From NCBI RefSeq assembly GCF_001038505.1, contig NZ_LDPY01000001.1, positions 3,906,001-3,970,000 of the forward strand: DNA of 64,000 nucleotides, in the 5' to 3' direction. This document shows, piece after piece, positions 1-7,653 of this stretch (the stretch's first letter is position 1; every line of letters starts with the position of its first letter). The translations under genes and the position numbers were made by a program. The notes below the pieces were generated by a model. The model ran no database searches. It was given only the letters and a program-made list of their open reading frames with translations, and had not been told where the DNA came from. The DNA is from Puniceibacterium sp. IMCC21224 (GTDB lineage: Bacteria > Pseudomonadota > Alphaproteobacteria > Rhodobacterales > Rhodobacteraceae).

Positions 1-35
1 CTATAAATGAGTGCAAGACAGCGAAAGGATAACGA

Positions 36-533
36 ATGACTGACGCGACCGTACAAAGGGCAGAACCTCCACAAACGTCTCGGAAACTGCCGATGATTAT
101 TGGATTGGCCCTGGCCTTGGCCGGGGGGGGCGGCGGATTTTATGCCGTATCGTCCGGACTAATTTTTGGTAGCGGCAACAGCCATGCCCTTTCGACCAGC
201 GCGGATCACGCAGAAGAGAGCGCGCCGGTGGATGACGTGACTTTTGTATCGCTACCGCAGCTCATCGTGTCACTCGGACCCGGCGCACATAGCGAACATC
301 TGATATTTCGCGCGGACCTTGAGGTGCCCAGTCGGCATGCCAGTGAGGTTGAAGGAATTCTGCCACGAGTGGTGGATGTTCTTAACAGCTATCTCCGCGC
401 GCTCGAGAATCGCGATATCGAAGCTCCGGGGGCACTGATCAAACTGCGATCGCAGATGCTCCGAAGGGTGCAGCTTGTCACAGGACCGGAACGTGTCGAG
501 GATCTACTCGTCATGGAATTCGTTCTAAACTGA
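36..533 (+). CDS. fliL: Flagellar basal body-associated protein FliL
   Basis: The 165-residue product has the FliL plan: a short cytoplasmic N-terminus, one membrane segment at about residues 18-42 rich in Gly/Ala, a spacer, and a periplasmic domain with the family-like stretch FVSLPQLIVSLGPG followed by a C-terminal half ending VMEFVLN. FliL proteins sit in the inner membrane beside the flagellar stator and support torque. An AAAGGA ribosome site lies just upstream of the ATG. The next two genes follow closely (14 bp, then a 4-bp overlap), so this is the tail of a flagellar operon whose upstream part is outside the window. Family assignment is firm; nothing unusual is seen in the protein itself. 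Confidence 0.9.
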   Translation: MTDATVQRAEPPQTSRKLPMIIGLALALAGGGGGFYAVSSGLIFGSGNSHALSTSADHAEESAPVDDVTFVSLPQLIVSLGPGAHSEHLIFRADLEVPSRHASEVEGILPRVVDVLNSYLRALENRDIEAPGALIKLRSQMLRRVQLVTGPERVEDLLVMEFVLN

Positions 534-547
534 GAAAGGGAATTCTG

Positions 548-913
548 ATGGATCTCATTGCGGATATCCTACTTGTTGCCGGAGCCCTCGGGGCTGGACT
601 TTACTGTTTCATTCTTGCCCGTCGCCTGACCCGTTTCAACGATCTGGAAAGCGGTGTGGGAGGTGCGGTTGCGGTGTTGTCCGCCCAGGTTGATGACCTG
701 ACGCGTACGCTTGCGGCAGCGCAAAAAACGGCCGGGGCGTCAGCCACGTCGCTGACCCAATTAACCGCTCGGGCCGAGGAGGTCGCAAAGCGGCTCGAAC
801 TCATGGTGGCATCCATGCACGATCTGCCCCCAAATCAGGCCACGTCAGAAACTTCGGAACCATCGGCCGGACCCGTTTTTTCACGACGCTCACAAAATGG
901 ATTTGGCCGATGA
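548..913 (+). CDS. Hypothetical single-pass membrane protein in flagellar operon
   Basis: A 121-residue protein with one N-terminal membrane segment (about residues 4-24), then a predicted helical, coiled-coil-prone stretch (about 40-90, rich in Ala, Leu, Thr and Glu) and a disordered tail. I do not recognise a named family. It starts 14 bp after fliL and its stop overlaps the start of the MotE-like gene by 4 bp (ATGA), so the three are almost certainly cotranscribed and translationally coupled. The context suggests a small accessory protein of the flagellar motor or export apparatus, but that is inference from position only. Confidence 0.75.
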   Translation: MDLIADILLVAGALGAGLYCFILARRLTRFNDLESGVGGAVAVLSAQVDDLTRTLAAAQKTAGASATSLTQLTARAEEVAKRLELMVASMHDLPPNQATSETSEPSAGPVFSRRSQNGFGR

Positions 914-1560
914 AGCTACCCACATTCTGCAAGACAAAGCCATCCCACAACGAAAATGCTGCAAAGCCAGTAAGTAAATGGCGGCGCAATCGCGGTGCGC
1001 TGGCGCTAATCGGGGGGTTACTTCTGACGTCGGCCTTTGTACGCGTTGGCTCGGGGACCGGACAGGCGATGGCCAAAGAGTTGAGCGGCAATGTCGCCTA
1101 TGCTGAATCTGGTGCAGGTCACGACCGACCTACGGTCAGCTGCACTGCAGAAGAGGATATTGCACCCGTTCTGGCCGCGCTTACTTTACGGGAAGGCCGC
1201 ATTCGCAAGAGCGAGACGGACATCCGGACACGCATGCAGGCCCTTTCGGTTGCCGAAATCGAGATCGACCGAAAGATGACAGCTTTGGAAGAAGCGGAAA
1301 CCAAATTGAGGGGAACCCTCGCCCTCGCGTCAACCGCAGCCGAAGACGATCTGACGCGACTGACCGATGTCTATGCAAACATGAAACCCAAGCAAGCCTC
1401 CGCCCTTTTCGAGGAGATGACCCCCGAATTTGCCGCTGGGTTTCTCGGAAGGATGCGGCCGGACGCCGCTGCCACTATCATGGCCGGGCTAAGTCCAAAA
1501 TCGGCTTATACCATCAGTGTCGTCCTGGCGGGCCGCAATGCGGAGGTGCCGAAAGAATAG
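910..1560 (+). CDS. MotE-like flagellar protein (MgtE-N type C-terminal domain)
   Basis: The 216-residue product has a membrane segment near residues 28-47, a helical region of about 70 residues, and a C-terminal domain containing YANMKPKQASALFEEM, then AGFLGRMRPDAAATIM and GLSPKSAYTISV. That pattern of short paired helices (MxPxxAA...L) is shared by MotE and by the N-terminal domain of MgtE magnesium transporters. MotE family members are periplasmic chaperones of the flagellar stator protein MotC in rhizobia; whether this one has that job is not shown. It overlaps the upstream gene by 4 bp. Immediately downstream the flagellar cluster stops and insertion-sequence debris begins. Confidence 0.8.
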   Translation: MKLPTFCKTKPSHNENAAKPVSKWRRNRGALALIGGLLLTSAFVRVGSGTGQAMAKELSGNVAYAESGAGHDRPTVSCTAEEDIAPVLAALTLREGRIRKSETDIRTRMQALSVAEIEIDRKMTALEEAETKLRGTLALASTAAEDDLTRLTDVYANMKPKQASALFEEMTPEFAAGFLGRMRPDAAATIMAGLSPKSAYTISVVLAGRNAEVPKE

Positions 1561-1595
1561 AGGATACTTGCTAGCAACTGTGTCTATCGGTTGGG

Positions 1596-1937
1596 CTAAA
1601 GCTGCCAAGGTATGCCGGTTTTGACGATCGCGTTGGCGATTGTGACCAGCCTTCGTGCGATTGCGATAATGACGAGTTTATGTGGTTTTCCGCGCTCTTT
1701 GAGACGTTTTGCGACCGGTTTGAGAACTGGATTATGACAAGCTGCGGCGAGCGCAGCTTGGAACAGCACATGTCGCAGCGATCGTCGCCCGCCAGAAATC
1801 GTTCTGCTGCCTCGCATTGCCCCGCTGTCATGTGGGACCGGCGCCAGGCCAGTCACGGCAGCGGCTTCGCCTGACGTCATCCGACCGAGTTCAGGCAATT
1901 CGGCGATCAACATCGCCGCAGAGACGGGACCAATCTC
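1596..1937 (-). pseudogene. IS110-family transposase, C-terminal remnant
   Basis: The reverse strand encodes the typical C-terminal (Transposase_20) end of IS110-family enzymes: GPVSAAMLIAELPELGRM, then TGLAPVPHDSGAMRG, RRSLRHVLFQAALAA and a terminus ending KTGIPWQL with a TAG stop at 1596-1598. Homology-like sequence fades out at about 1937, so the N-terminal RuvC-like catalytic part is missing. The stretch is a decayed insertion sequence abutting the flagellar operon. The family call is firm; the exact left boundary of the remnant is approximate. Confidence 0.85.
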
Positions 1938-1967
1938 CCCATTTTTAACGGGGTTCTGTCGTAGAAT

Positions 1968-2027
1968 TTACGCGGCCATTTTCAGTTTCTGTGCGGGTGT
2001 GATGCCGCCGATGCCCATGTTCGGGCG
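1968..2027 (-). pseudogene. IS3-type integrase C-terminus, short remnant
   Basis: Only about 19 codons are recognisable on the reverse strand: RPNMGIGGITPAQKLKMAA followed by a TAA stop at 1968-1970. This is the customary C-terminus of rve-type (IS3-like) transposases. The sequence immediately beyond does not continue the reading frame, so the rest was lost, perhaps when the neighbouring intact IS3 element (from 2065) arrived. It represents a different element from that one, because the C-terminus of the intact OrfB is unlike it. Confidence 0.6.
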
Positions 2028-2127
2028 GTCCGCTGCCCGGCAAGGACGCAGGACGCGGTTTGCCTGGACTTGTCGCGATTTAGTTCCGGTCTCTTTCGAG
2101 CGATATTCGCAATGAAGGAGACACAAA

Positions 2128-2403
2128 TTGGCACCAAGATACAGCGACGAGTTCAGACGTGATGCGGTTCGCATTGCAACAAGCAGTGGACTGACGCGAC
2201 CTCAGATTGCGTCTGATTTAGGGGTTGGTGTTTCGACACTGAACAAGTGGGTTCAACACCATCAGAATGATGACCTGATGTCCGGCCCGCATGAGGATGT
2301 GGAGAAGGAGAACGCCCGCCTTCGCAAAGAGAACCGGCTACTCCGCGAGGAGAGGGAAGTGTTAAAGAAGGCGACGATCTTCTTCGCAGGCCAAAAGGCG
2401 TGA
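2128..2403 (+). CDS. IS3-family transposase OrfA (helix-turn-helix)
   Basis: The 91-residue protein opens APRYSDEFRRDAVRIA, has the HTH_Tnp_1-type helix-turn-helix (about residues 5-45) and a C-terminal leucine-rich heptad region (about 55-85) used for multimerisation in this family. It binds the terminal repeats of its own element. Its stop overlaps the GTG start of orfB (GTGA), so orfB is probably expressed by translational coupling or by frameshifting, as usual for IS3 elements. The frame is intact. Confidence 0.9.
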   Translation: MAPRYSDEFRRDAVRIATSSGLTRPQIASDLGVGVSTLNKWVQHHQNDDLMSGPHEDVEKENARLRKENRLLREEREVLKKATIFFAGQKA

Positions 2404-3266
2404 GGTTTGCCTTTATCGACACCTGGAAGAAGATCTGGCCCATTGAGTTTCTATGCCGCGTTTTGCGGGTAACTTCCCGTGGGTTTCGCGCCTGGAAGAT
2501 CCGCCCTATCAGCCGAAGCCAGCGAGATGACATGGTGCTGTTGGCCCATATCAGAGAACAACACCGCCTTAGCCTGCAAAGCTACGGCCGACCTCGCATG
2601 ACGGAGGAACTGCGCGATCTCGGTCTTGTTGTCGGGCACCGCCGGGTAGGCCGGTTGATGCGTGAGAACGCGATCAAGGTTATTCGAACCCGTAAACATA
2701 AAGTCACGACTAACAGCAATCACGCCTTCAATGTCGCCCCCAACTTTCTTGATCAGGACTTCTCTGCTGATGGCCCAAACCAAAAATGGGCAGGGGACAT
2801 TTCCTACATCTGGACGAGCGAGGGATGGCTGTATTTGGCCGTGATCATCGATCTTTACTCCCGCCGGGTCATTGGCTGGGCGGTCAGTAACCGGATGAAG
2901 CGGGACCTGGCCATCAAGGCATTAGACATGGCAGTAGGGCTGCGAAAGCCACCCAAAGGCTGTATCCATCATACGGATCGTGGCTCTCAATACTGTTCAG
3001 GTGACTATCAGAAAAGTCTGAAGCAGCATGGATTTCTGGTCTCAATGAGCGGCAAGGGAAATTGTTATGACAATTCCATGGTCGAGACCTTCTTCAAATC
3101 TCTGAAAGCCGAACTGATCTGGCGTCAGAAATGGGCGACCCGCAGACAAGCAGAAGGAGCAATATTCCAATACATCAATGGGTTCTACAACCCGCGAAGA
3201 CGGCATTCATCCCTTGGCGGGAAAAGTCCCTTGGCTTTCGAGAGACGGCCTCCTAACATGAGCTGA
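2400..3266 (+). CDS. IS3-family transposase OrfB (DDE integrase)
   Basis: The product has 288 residues with an N-terminal HTH_21 region and an rve integrase core. The catalytic acidic residues are visible in order: D in WAGDISYIWT, D in HHTDRGSQY and E in NSMVETFFKSLK. The C-terminus (NPRRRHSSLGGKSPLAFE) is typical of the IS407/IS51 side of the family. The GTG start at 2400 overlaps the end of orfA. The gene has no stop or frameshift, so the element may still be able to transpose. Confidence 0.9.
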   Translation: MRFAFIDTWKKIWPIEFLCRVLRVTSRGFRAWKIRPISRSQRDDMVLLAHIREQHRLSLQSYGRPRMTEELRDLGLVVGHRRVGRLMRENAIKVIRTRKHKVTTNSNHAFNVAPNFLDQDFSADGPNQKWAGDISYIWTSEGWLYLAVIIDLYSRRVIGWAVSNRMKRDLAIKALDMAVGLRKPPKGCIHHTDRGSQYCSGDYQKSLKQHGFLVSMSGKGNCYDNSMVETFFKSLKAELIWRQKWATRRQAEGAIFQYINGFYNPRRRHSSLGGKSPLAFERRPPNMS

Positions 3267-3295
3267 GAGACCGGAACTTTTGCGTGGCAAGTCCA

Positions 3296-3688
3296 GCTTG
3301 GCTCACGTGAGCTTTGTGCCGAGCTGCTGCACATCGTCCGAAACGCTGGGATACTTGCGGCTGGACACGCATGTCAAAAAGCGCTTGACTGAGAGGTCAC
3401 CGTTACCGAAGTCCAGACCCTAGCGCTGCTACCGCACCTGACTTACCGCGTTCGCTGGGCTGATACAGCGAAACAGATCCAAGTTGCGTGTGTGTTCTGC
3501 CGCTGTTGGCGCCACGCGATACAAAAGGCCACCGCAGTCGAAAATGGCACGACCTTGTGGATCTGTATCCCACCGGCCCAAATCAACAACCTGGAAGTTG
3601 TCCGGGCAATGTTTCGGCGCGGCATTTTGTAACGCGTTAGGTGATCCCGAAATACGCCTTTCAGACGATCCACCACCTCCAGCAACGA
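3296..3688. other. Intergenic tract between IS3 element and tartrate operon
   Basis: Nothing firm is seen in this 393-bp stretch. On the reverse strand an 87-codon open frame (3429-3692) starts with an ATG overlapping the stop of the upstream dehydratase gene (ATGA), the same arrangement seen between the other genes of that operon. Its protein (containing FQVVDLGRWDTDPQGRAI) matches no family I know and begins with a low-complexity Gly/Ser stretch. It could be a small operon gene or the eroded end of an insertion; I do not call it. Confidence 0.4.
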
Positions 3689-4858
3689 TCATCCAGTCGG
3701 AAACGTCTCCCGCAGCCAGCGCCAGAGTTCGGATTTCAACTCAAGACCAATCCCCGCCACGTCCGGCAACGACACGCGCCCGTCCTCGACCTTCTGGTCA
3801 TCGGCGAAGCCGCCGAGAGGCTGGAAGACGCCGGGGTAGCTTTCGTTGCCGCCCAGGCCCAGACCAGCGGCGATGTGCAGCGACATCTGGTGCCCCCCGT
3901 GCGGATGCAATTGCCTGCGGGACCAGCCCATCCGGTCCATGATCGCGAGCGTCTTCATGTAATCCGACAAACCATAGGAGAGCCCGGCGTCAAACTGGAC
4001 GATGTCCCGGTCCGCCCGCATTCCCGCGTACCGAAAAAGGTTGCGCGCATCCTGGTGCGAGAAAAGGTTCTCGCCCGTCGCGAGCGGACCTTCGTAGTCT
4101 TCGGCCAGCACCGCCTGAAGACGGTAATCCAGCGGATCGCCGGCTTCTTCGTACCACCGCAACCGGTAGGGCGCGATGGCGCGTCCGAACGCCAGCGCGT
4201 CCTCGAGGGTGAAGCGACCGTTTGCATCGACCGCGAGGCGGGCGCCGTCATGGTCGAGCAGGGCCAGCGCGGCCTCAATCCGGGCGATGTCCTCAACCAA
4301 CGGCACGGCACCAACCTTGATCTTGACCTCCCTGTAACCCTTATCGAGATACGACCGGATTTCGTCCTTGAGGCCCTCCCGACCGGCATGGCCGTAGTAG
4401 CCTCCCGCAGCATAGACCGCGACATCCGTATCCGTCACGCCTTCGTGGTAGCGGTCGGCAAGAACACGGTAGAGAGGGCGGCCCTCGGCCTTGGCCACAA
4501 GATCCCACAGCGCCATATCTAGCGCGCCCATGGCCGCCGCCCTGCCGCCGTGGCCGCCGGGTTTCTCGTTCCGCATGGCGACCTCGGCGCAGCGGACGGG
4601 GTCTATCATATCGCGTTCGTCCAGCAGCGCCTCTGGCTTTTCTGCGGTCAGCCGGGGGATCAGGCGCCCCGTCAGCACGCCACCTTCCGCCCATCGCCCG
4701 ATCGACCCGAAACCATACCCCACCAGCGGCATACGGTCCCGCGTCTGGTCGGTCACCACGGCGACGGCACTGGTTTTCAGCCCTGCGAAATCGACAACGG
4801 CGTTCTTGCCTGGCGAGCTGATCGGCAGGTCGGCCTGATGAATAGCGACGATCTTCAT
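3689..4858 (-). CDS. tarD: D(-)-tartrate dehydratase-like enolase superfamily enzyme
   Basis: The 389-residue protein is a mandelate racemase/muconate lactonizing enzyme-type member of the enolase superfamily. It shows the K-x-K catalytic pair (K179, K181), metal ligands in VDANGRF (D211), WYEEAGDPLDY (E237) and ATGENLFSHQDARN (E263), and a catalytic His in LHPHGGHQMSL (H320). The blocks GGYYGHAG, GENLFSHQDARNLFRY and GLGLGGNESYP closely resemble, from memory, the characterised Bradyrhizobium D-tartrate dehydratase, also 389 residues, which converts D-tartrate to oxaloacetate. It is last in the operon and overlaps the stop of the upstream lyase gene by 4 bp. A related acid-sugar substrate remains possible. 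Confidence 0.8.
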   Translation of the reverse strand: MKIVAIHQADLPISSPGKNAVVDFAGLKTSAVAVVTDQTRDRMPLVGYGFGSIGRWAEGGVLTGRLIPRLTAEKPEALLDERDMIDPVRCAEVAMRNEKPGGHGGRAAAMGALDMALWDLVAKAEGRPLYRVLADRYHEGVTDTDVAVYAAGGYYGHAGREGLKDEIRSYLDKGYREVKIKVGAVPLVEDIARIEAALALLDHDGARLAVDANGRFTLEDALAFGRAIAPYRLRWYEEAGDPLDYRLQAVLAEDYEGPLATGENLFSHQDARNLFRYAGMRADRDIVQFDAGLSYGLSDYMKTLAIMDRMGWSRRQLHPHGGHQMSLHIAAGLGLGGNESYPGVFQPLGGFADDQKVEDGRVSLPDVAGIGLELKSELWRWLRETFPTG

Positions 4859-6273
4859 TGGCTATCCTCCATCAGGCCTCCCCGCGCCATCCGCGCGGGG
4901 TCGATCAACTGGTCATATTCCTCTGGGCTCAGCAGACCTTCGGCCAAGCACGCCTCGCGCAATGACATCTCATCCACCTCCGCTTTCCGGGTCAGCTTCG
5001 CAACGGCGTCATAACCCAGCCTCGGTGTCAGGGCGGTTGCCACCATGAGCGACATGTCCACGTTGCGCGCCATGCGCGCCAAGTTCGGTGTCAAGCCAAC
5101 CAGACAGCCGCTCCGAAACGCCTCCAATCCATCCGCCAGCGTTGACACGCTTTCCAGCAGGGCGTGGATAAGGACCGGTTTTGCCACGTTCAGCTCGAAC
5201 AGGCCCGAGGCGCCGGCGGCGACCACTGTCGCATGATTCCCGAGTGTGCGATGGCAGATCTGGATCAGAGCCTCGGCAAGGGTCGCATTGCGCTTTCCGG
5301 GCATAATCGACGACGACAGGCCGTCATCTGGCAGATCCAGCTCTCCCAACCCGGCGCGGGGACCAGAGGCGAGAAACCTGATGTCGTTCAGGATGTGGAT
5401 TAGCGACACCGCCACCCCCTCGCAGACCCCGGAGGCAGCGACAATCGCGTCATGGGCCGCCATCCCCTCGCCCGGAACAGGCAGGGGCGTGAAAGGCGCG
5501 CCCGCTCGCCGCGACAGGGCCTTGCAGAACAGCTCGGCGAAACGATCCGGCGCGTTCAGCCCCGACCCTGCCGCCGTTCCGCCTTGCGGGAGGCGATGAA
5601 GATCCGGCAAGGTGGCCTCGATCCGCTGCTGTGCCCGCACGATCTGCCAAGTGTAGGATGCAAAATTCTGCCCCAGCGTGACCGGTACGGCGTCATTGAG
5701 ATGGGTGCGGCCCAGTCGGACGACACCCTCATAAGTGTGCGCCTTTTCCTGCAGCGTCTGGTGGAACCGCGAAAGGGCAGGCAGCAGACGCCCTGTGATT
5801 GCCTCCACGGCGGCGATCTGCATGACCGTCGGGAAACTGTCGTTCGAAGACTGGCTACGATTGACATGGTTGTTGGGATGCACCGGCACACGCGTGCCAA
5901 GTACCTGCCCGGCCAATTCGTTGGCACGGTTCGCCAGAACCTCGTTCGCGTTCATGTTGGTCTGCGTCCCGCTGCCGGTCTGCCATACGGGAAGCGGGAA
6001 ATGATCGTCGAAACGACCTTCGTGCATGTCGTGTGCCGCCCGGAGGATCAACGTGGCGACATCGTCAGGCAAAACGCCGAGTTCGCGGTTCGCCTCCGCC
6101 GCCGCCGCTTTCTGCAGCGCGAAGGCCCTGATGATGCCCACGGGCATCCGCGGTCCCTCGATCGCGAAGACGGCCAGCGCCCGCTGGGTCTGTGCGCCCC
6201 AGTAGCGGTCGACGGGGATCGTCACCGGACCGAGGGAATCCGCCTCCTGTCGCGTGCCCTCGGACACGGTCAT
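4855..6273 (-). CDS. fumC: Class II fumarase-like lyase
   Basis: A 472-residue member of the fumarase/aspartase superfamily. Conserved regions are visible in order: TGSGTQTNMNANEVLANR (about 99-117), HPNNHVNRSQSSND (132-145), GRTHLNDAVPVTLGQ (188-202) and the flexible loop SSSIMPGKRN (320-329). Fumarases hydrate fumarate to malate. The loop differs from the usual GSSIMPGKVNPTQCE by S-for-G, R-for-V and NATLAE-for-NPTQCE, though the Lys, Asn and Glu are kept, so substrate preference may have shifted. The ATG at 6271-6273 was chosen because it overlaps the stop of the upstream lyase gene (ATGA); upstream codons in this frame lie inside that gene. It is probably catabolic rather than the housekeeping fumarase. 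Confidence 0.85.
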   Translation of the reverse strand: MTVSEGTRQEADSLGPVTIPVDRYWGAQTQRALAVFAIEGPRMPVGIIRAFALQKAAAAEANRELGVLPDDVATLILRAAHDMHEGRFDDHFPLPVWQTGSGTQTNMNANEVLANRANELAGQVLGTRVPVHPNNHVNRSQSSNDSFPTVMQIAAVEAITGRLLPALSRFHQTLQEKAHTYEGVVRLGRTHLNDAVPVTLGQNFASYTWQIVRAQQRIEATLPDLHRLPQGGTAAGSGLNAPDRFAELFCKALSRRAGAPFTPLPVPGEGMAAHDAIVAASGVCEGVAVSLIHILNDIRFLASGPRAGLGELDLPDDGLSSSIMPGKRNATLAEALIQICHRTLGNHATVVAAGASGLFELNVAKPVLIHALLESVSTLADGLEAFRSGCLVGLTPNLARMARNVDMSLMVATALTPRLGYDAVAKLTRKAEVDEMSLREACLAEGLLSPEEYDQLIDPARMARGGLMEDSQ

Positions 6274-7646
6274 CGCCCAGCCAGGACGCGGTCGACCATC
6301 GTCGGCGCTTCGCCGAGGTAGTTGCGCGGTTCGGTCAGCGCCTTCAGCTCCTCGGTCCCCAGATGGGCCGTCAGCGTGGCGACGTCCTTGAGGGCATCGA
6401 ACAAGGTGCATTCCTTTTCGACCGCCAGACGGCAGCCCGCGTAGACGATATCATGTGCCTCCTTGCGCCCAGTATAGGGGGCCAACGCCATCATAACCGC
6501 CTCGGCCGCGATCAGCCCCCGCGAATGATCTAGGTTGCGGCCCATGTTCTCGGGGTAGACCCGCAGCCCCCCCAGCATGAACTCGGCCTGTGCCAGCATC
6601 CCCGAAATCGTGGAAAAGCCTTCCGGCACGGACGAGAATTCAAGATGCCAGGGTCCGGTGGCGCGCTCGTGGTCATGGATCATCGCATCAAGCATCGTCG
6701 AGGCATGGTTGCGCATCAGCCGTGCCGCCGCGAGGATTAGCTCGCACGAGATTGGGTTGGCCTTCTGCGGCATCGTGGAGGATGCGCCGCGATGACGGAC
6801 GAAGGGCTCCGCCACCTCGCTGAGTTCGGTCGTCATCATGATCGACACGTCGCCCGCAATCTTGGCAAGGCTACCGCCGATCAACGCCAGGGTCTGGATC
6901 GTCTCGGCGATGCCATCGCGGATCGAATGCCAGGTGATGGGCGGAACGCCAAGGCCTAACTCGGCGGCCAGCGCGGCCTGCGTGTCCAGCCCCCGCCCCG
7001 ACAGCGACGCCAGAGTGCCCGCCGCGCCGGAGAACTGGACGTTCAGCACGCGGGGCGACAGCTGTTCCAGCCGCTCGGCGTGGCGGTCGAAGCCCGAAAG
7101 CCACGTCGCCGCCTTGTACCCGAAGGTCACCGGCAGGGCATGTTGCATATGGGTACGACCCGCCATCGGCGTATCGCGGTGAGTCCGTGCCAGCACGGCG
7201 AGCGCGCTGCGTACCGCCTCTACCCGGCGCTGGACGAGGGTCAGGCCGTCCCGGATCTGCAAAACCGTCGCCGTATCCATGATGTCCTGGGTCGTCGCCC
7301 CCCAATGAAGATATTTGCCCGCCTCCCCCGCCGTGGCGGAGAGCTGCTCGACGATCGGCAGGATCGGATATCCGACGATCTCCGTCTCCCGCGCCAGCCT
7401 TTCGTGATCCAGCGGATTGGACGAGGCGGCAGCGATTCCTGCGGCCGCCTCCTCTGGGATCAACCCCAGACCGGCCTGCGCCCGTGCCAATGCCACCTCG
7501 ACCTCGACACAAGTCGCGAGGTAGCGTTCCGAGCAGAAGATCTCGCGCATCTCGTCATCGACGAAGCTGCGGCCCCATATCGGAGAATCGAGCGCGGTCA
7601 CGCTGTGTGGCATTGTTTTTGGCACGGATGCAGTTCCTTCGGTCAT
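6270..7646 (-). CDS. PcaB/PurB-type lyase of the fumarase superfamily
   Basis: A 458-residue protein with the adenylosuccinate lyase / 3-carboxy-cis,cis-muconate cycloisomerase fold: YLHWGATTQDIMDTA (about 113-127), GRTHMQHALPVTFG and the signature loop GASSTMPQKANPISCE. Family members eliminate fumarate from a conjugate or cyclise carboxymuconate. No other protocatechuate or purine gene is nearby, so neither classical role fits; the setting beside a fumarase-like and a tartrate dehydratase-like enzyme suggests cleavage of a C4-dicarboxylate conjugate, which is inference. It starts 7 bp after the binding-protein gene, and its TGA overlaps the next ATG. The precise substrate cannot be read from sequence. 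Confidence 0.75.
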   Translation of the reverse strand: MTEGTASVPKTMPHSVTALDSPIWGRSFVDDEMREIFCSERYLATCVEVEVALARAQAGLGLIPEEAAAGIAAASSNPLDHERLARETEIVGYPILPIVEQLSATAGEAGKYLHWGATTQDIMDTATVLQIRDGLTLVQRRVEAVRSALAVLARTHRDTPMAGRTHMQHALPVTFGYKAATWLSGFDRHAERLEQLSPRVLNVQFSGAAGTLASLSGRGLDTQAALAAELGLGVPPITWHSIRDGIAETIQTLALIGGSLAKIAGDVSIMMTTELSEVAEPFVRHRGASSTMPQKANPISCELILAAARLMRNHASTMLDAMIHDHERATGPWHLEFSSVPEGFSTISGMLAQAEFMLGGLRVYPENMGRNLDHSRGLIAAEAVMMALAPYTGRKEAHDIVYAGCRLAVEKECTLFDALKDVATLTAHLGTEELKALTEPRNYLGEAPTMVDRVLAGR

Positions 7647-7653
7647 TGTTGTC

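Larger units (their letters stand above)
2065..3295 (+). mobile_element. IS3-family insertion sequence, apparently complete
   Basis: An orfA/orfB pair is bounded by imperfect 30-bp terminal inverted repeats at 2065-2094 and 3266-3295. Comparing the left end with the reverse complement of the right end gives 24 of 30 matches by eye, including identical TGGACTTG outer and GTTCCGGTCTCT inner blocks. The element begins TG and ends CA as IS3 members do. The orfB stop codon runs into the right repeat. No matching 3-4 bp target duplication is visible (left flank TGCC, right flank GCTT), which may reflect later rearrangement in this insertion hot spot. Length is about 1.23 kb, normal for the family. 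Confidence 0.88.

Noticed and set aside
3443..3685. 80-codon minus-strand open frame after the dehydratase gene
   Set aside because: It competes with another frame in the same stretch and neither shows a recognisable protein; reported only as an uncalled tract.
6274..6411. 46-residue N-terminal extension of the fumarase-like protein
   Set aside because: It lies wholly inside the upstream lyase gene, is Arg/Gly-rich nonsense, and the internal ATG has the ATGA coupling used across the operon.
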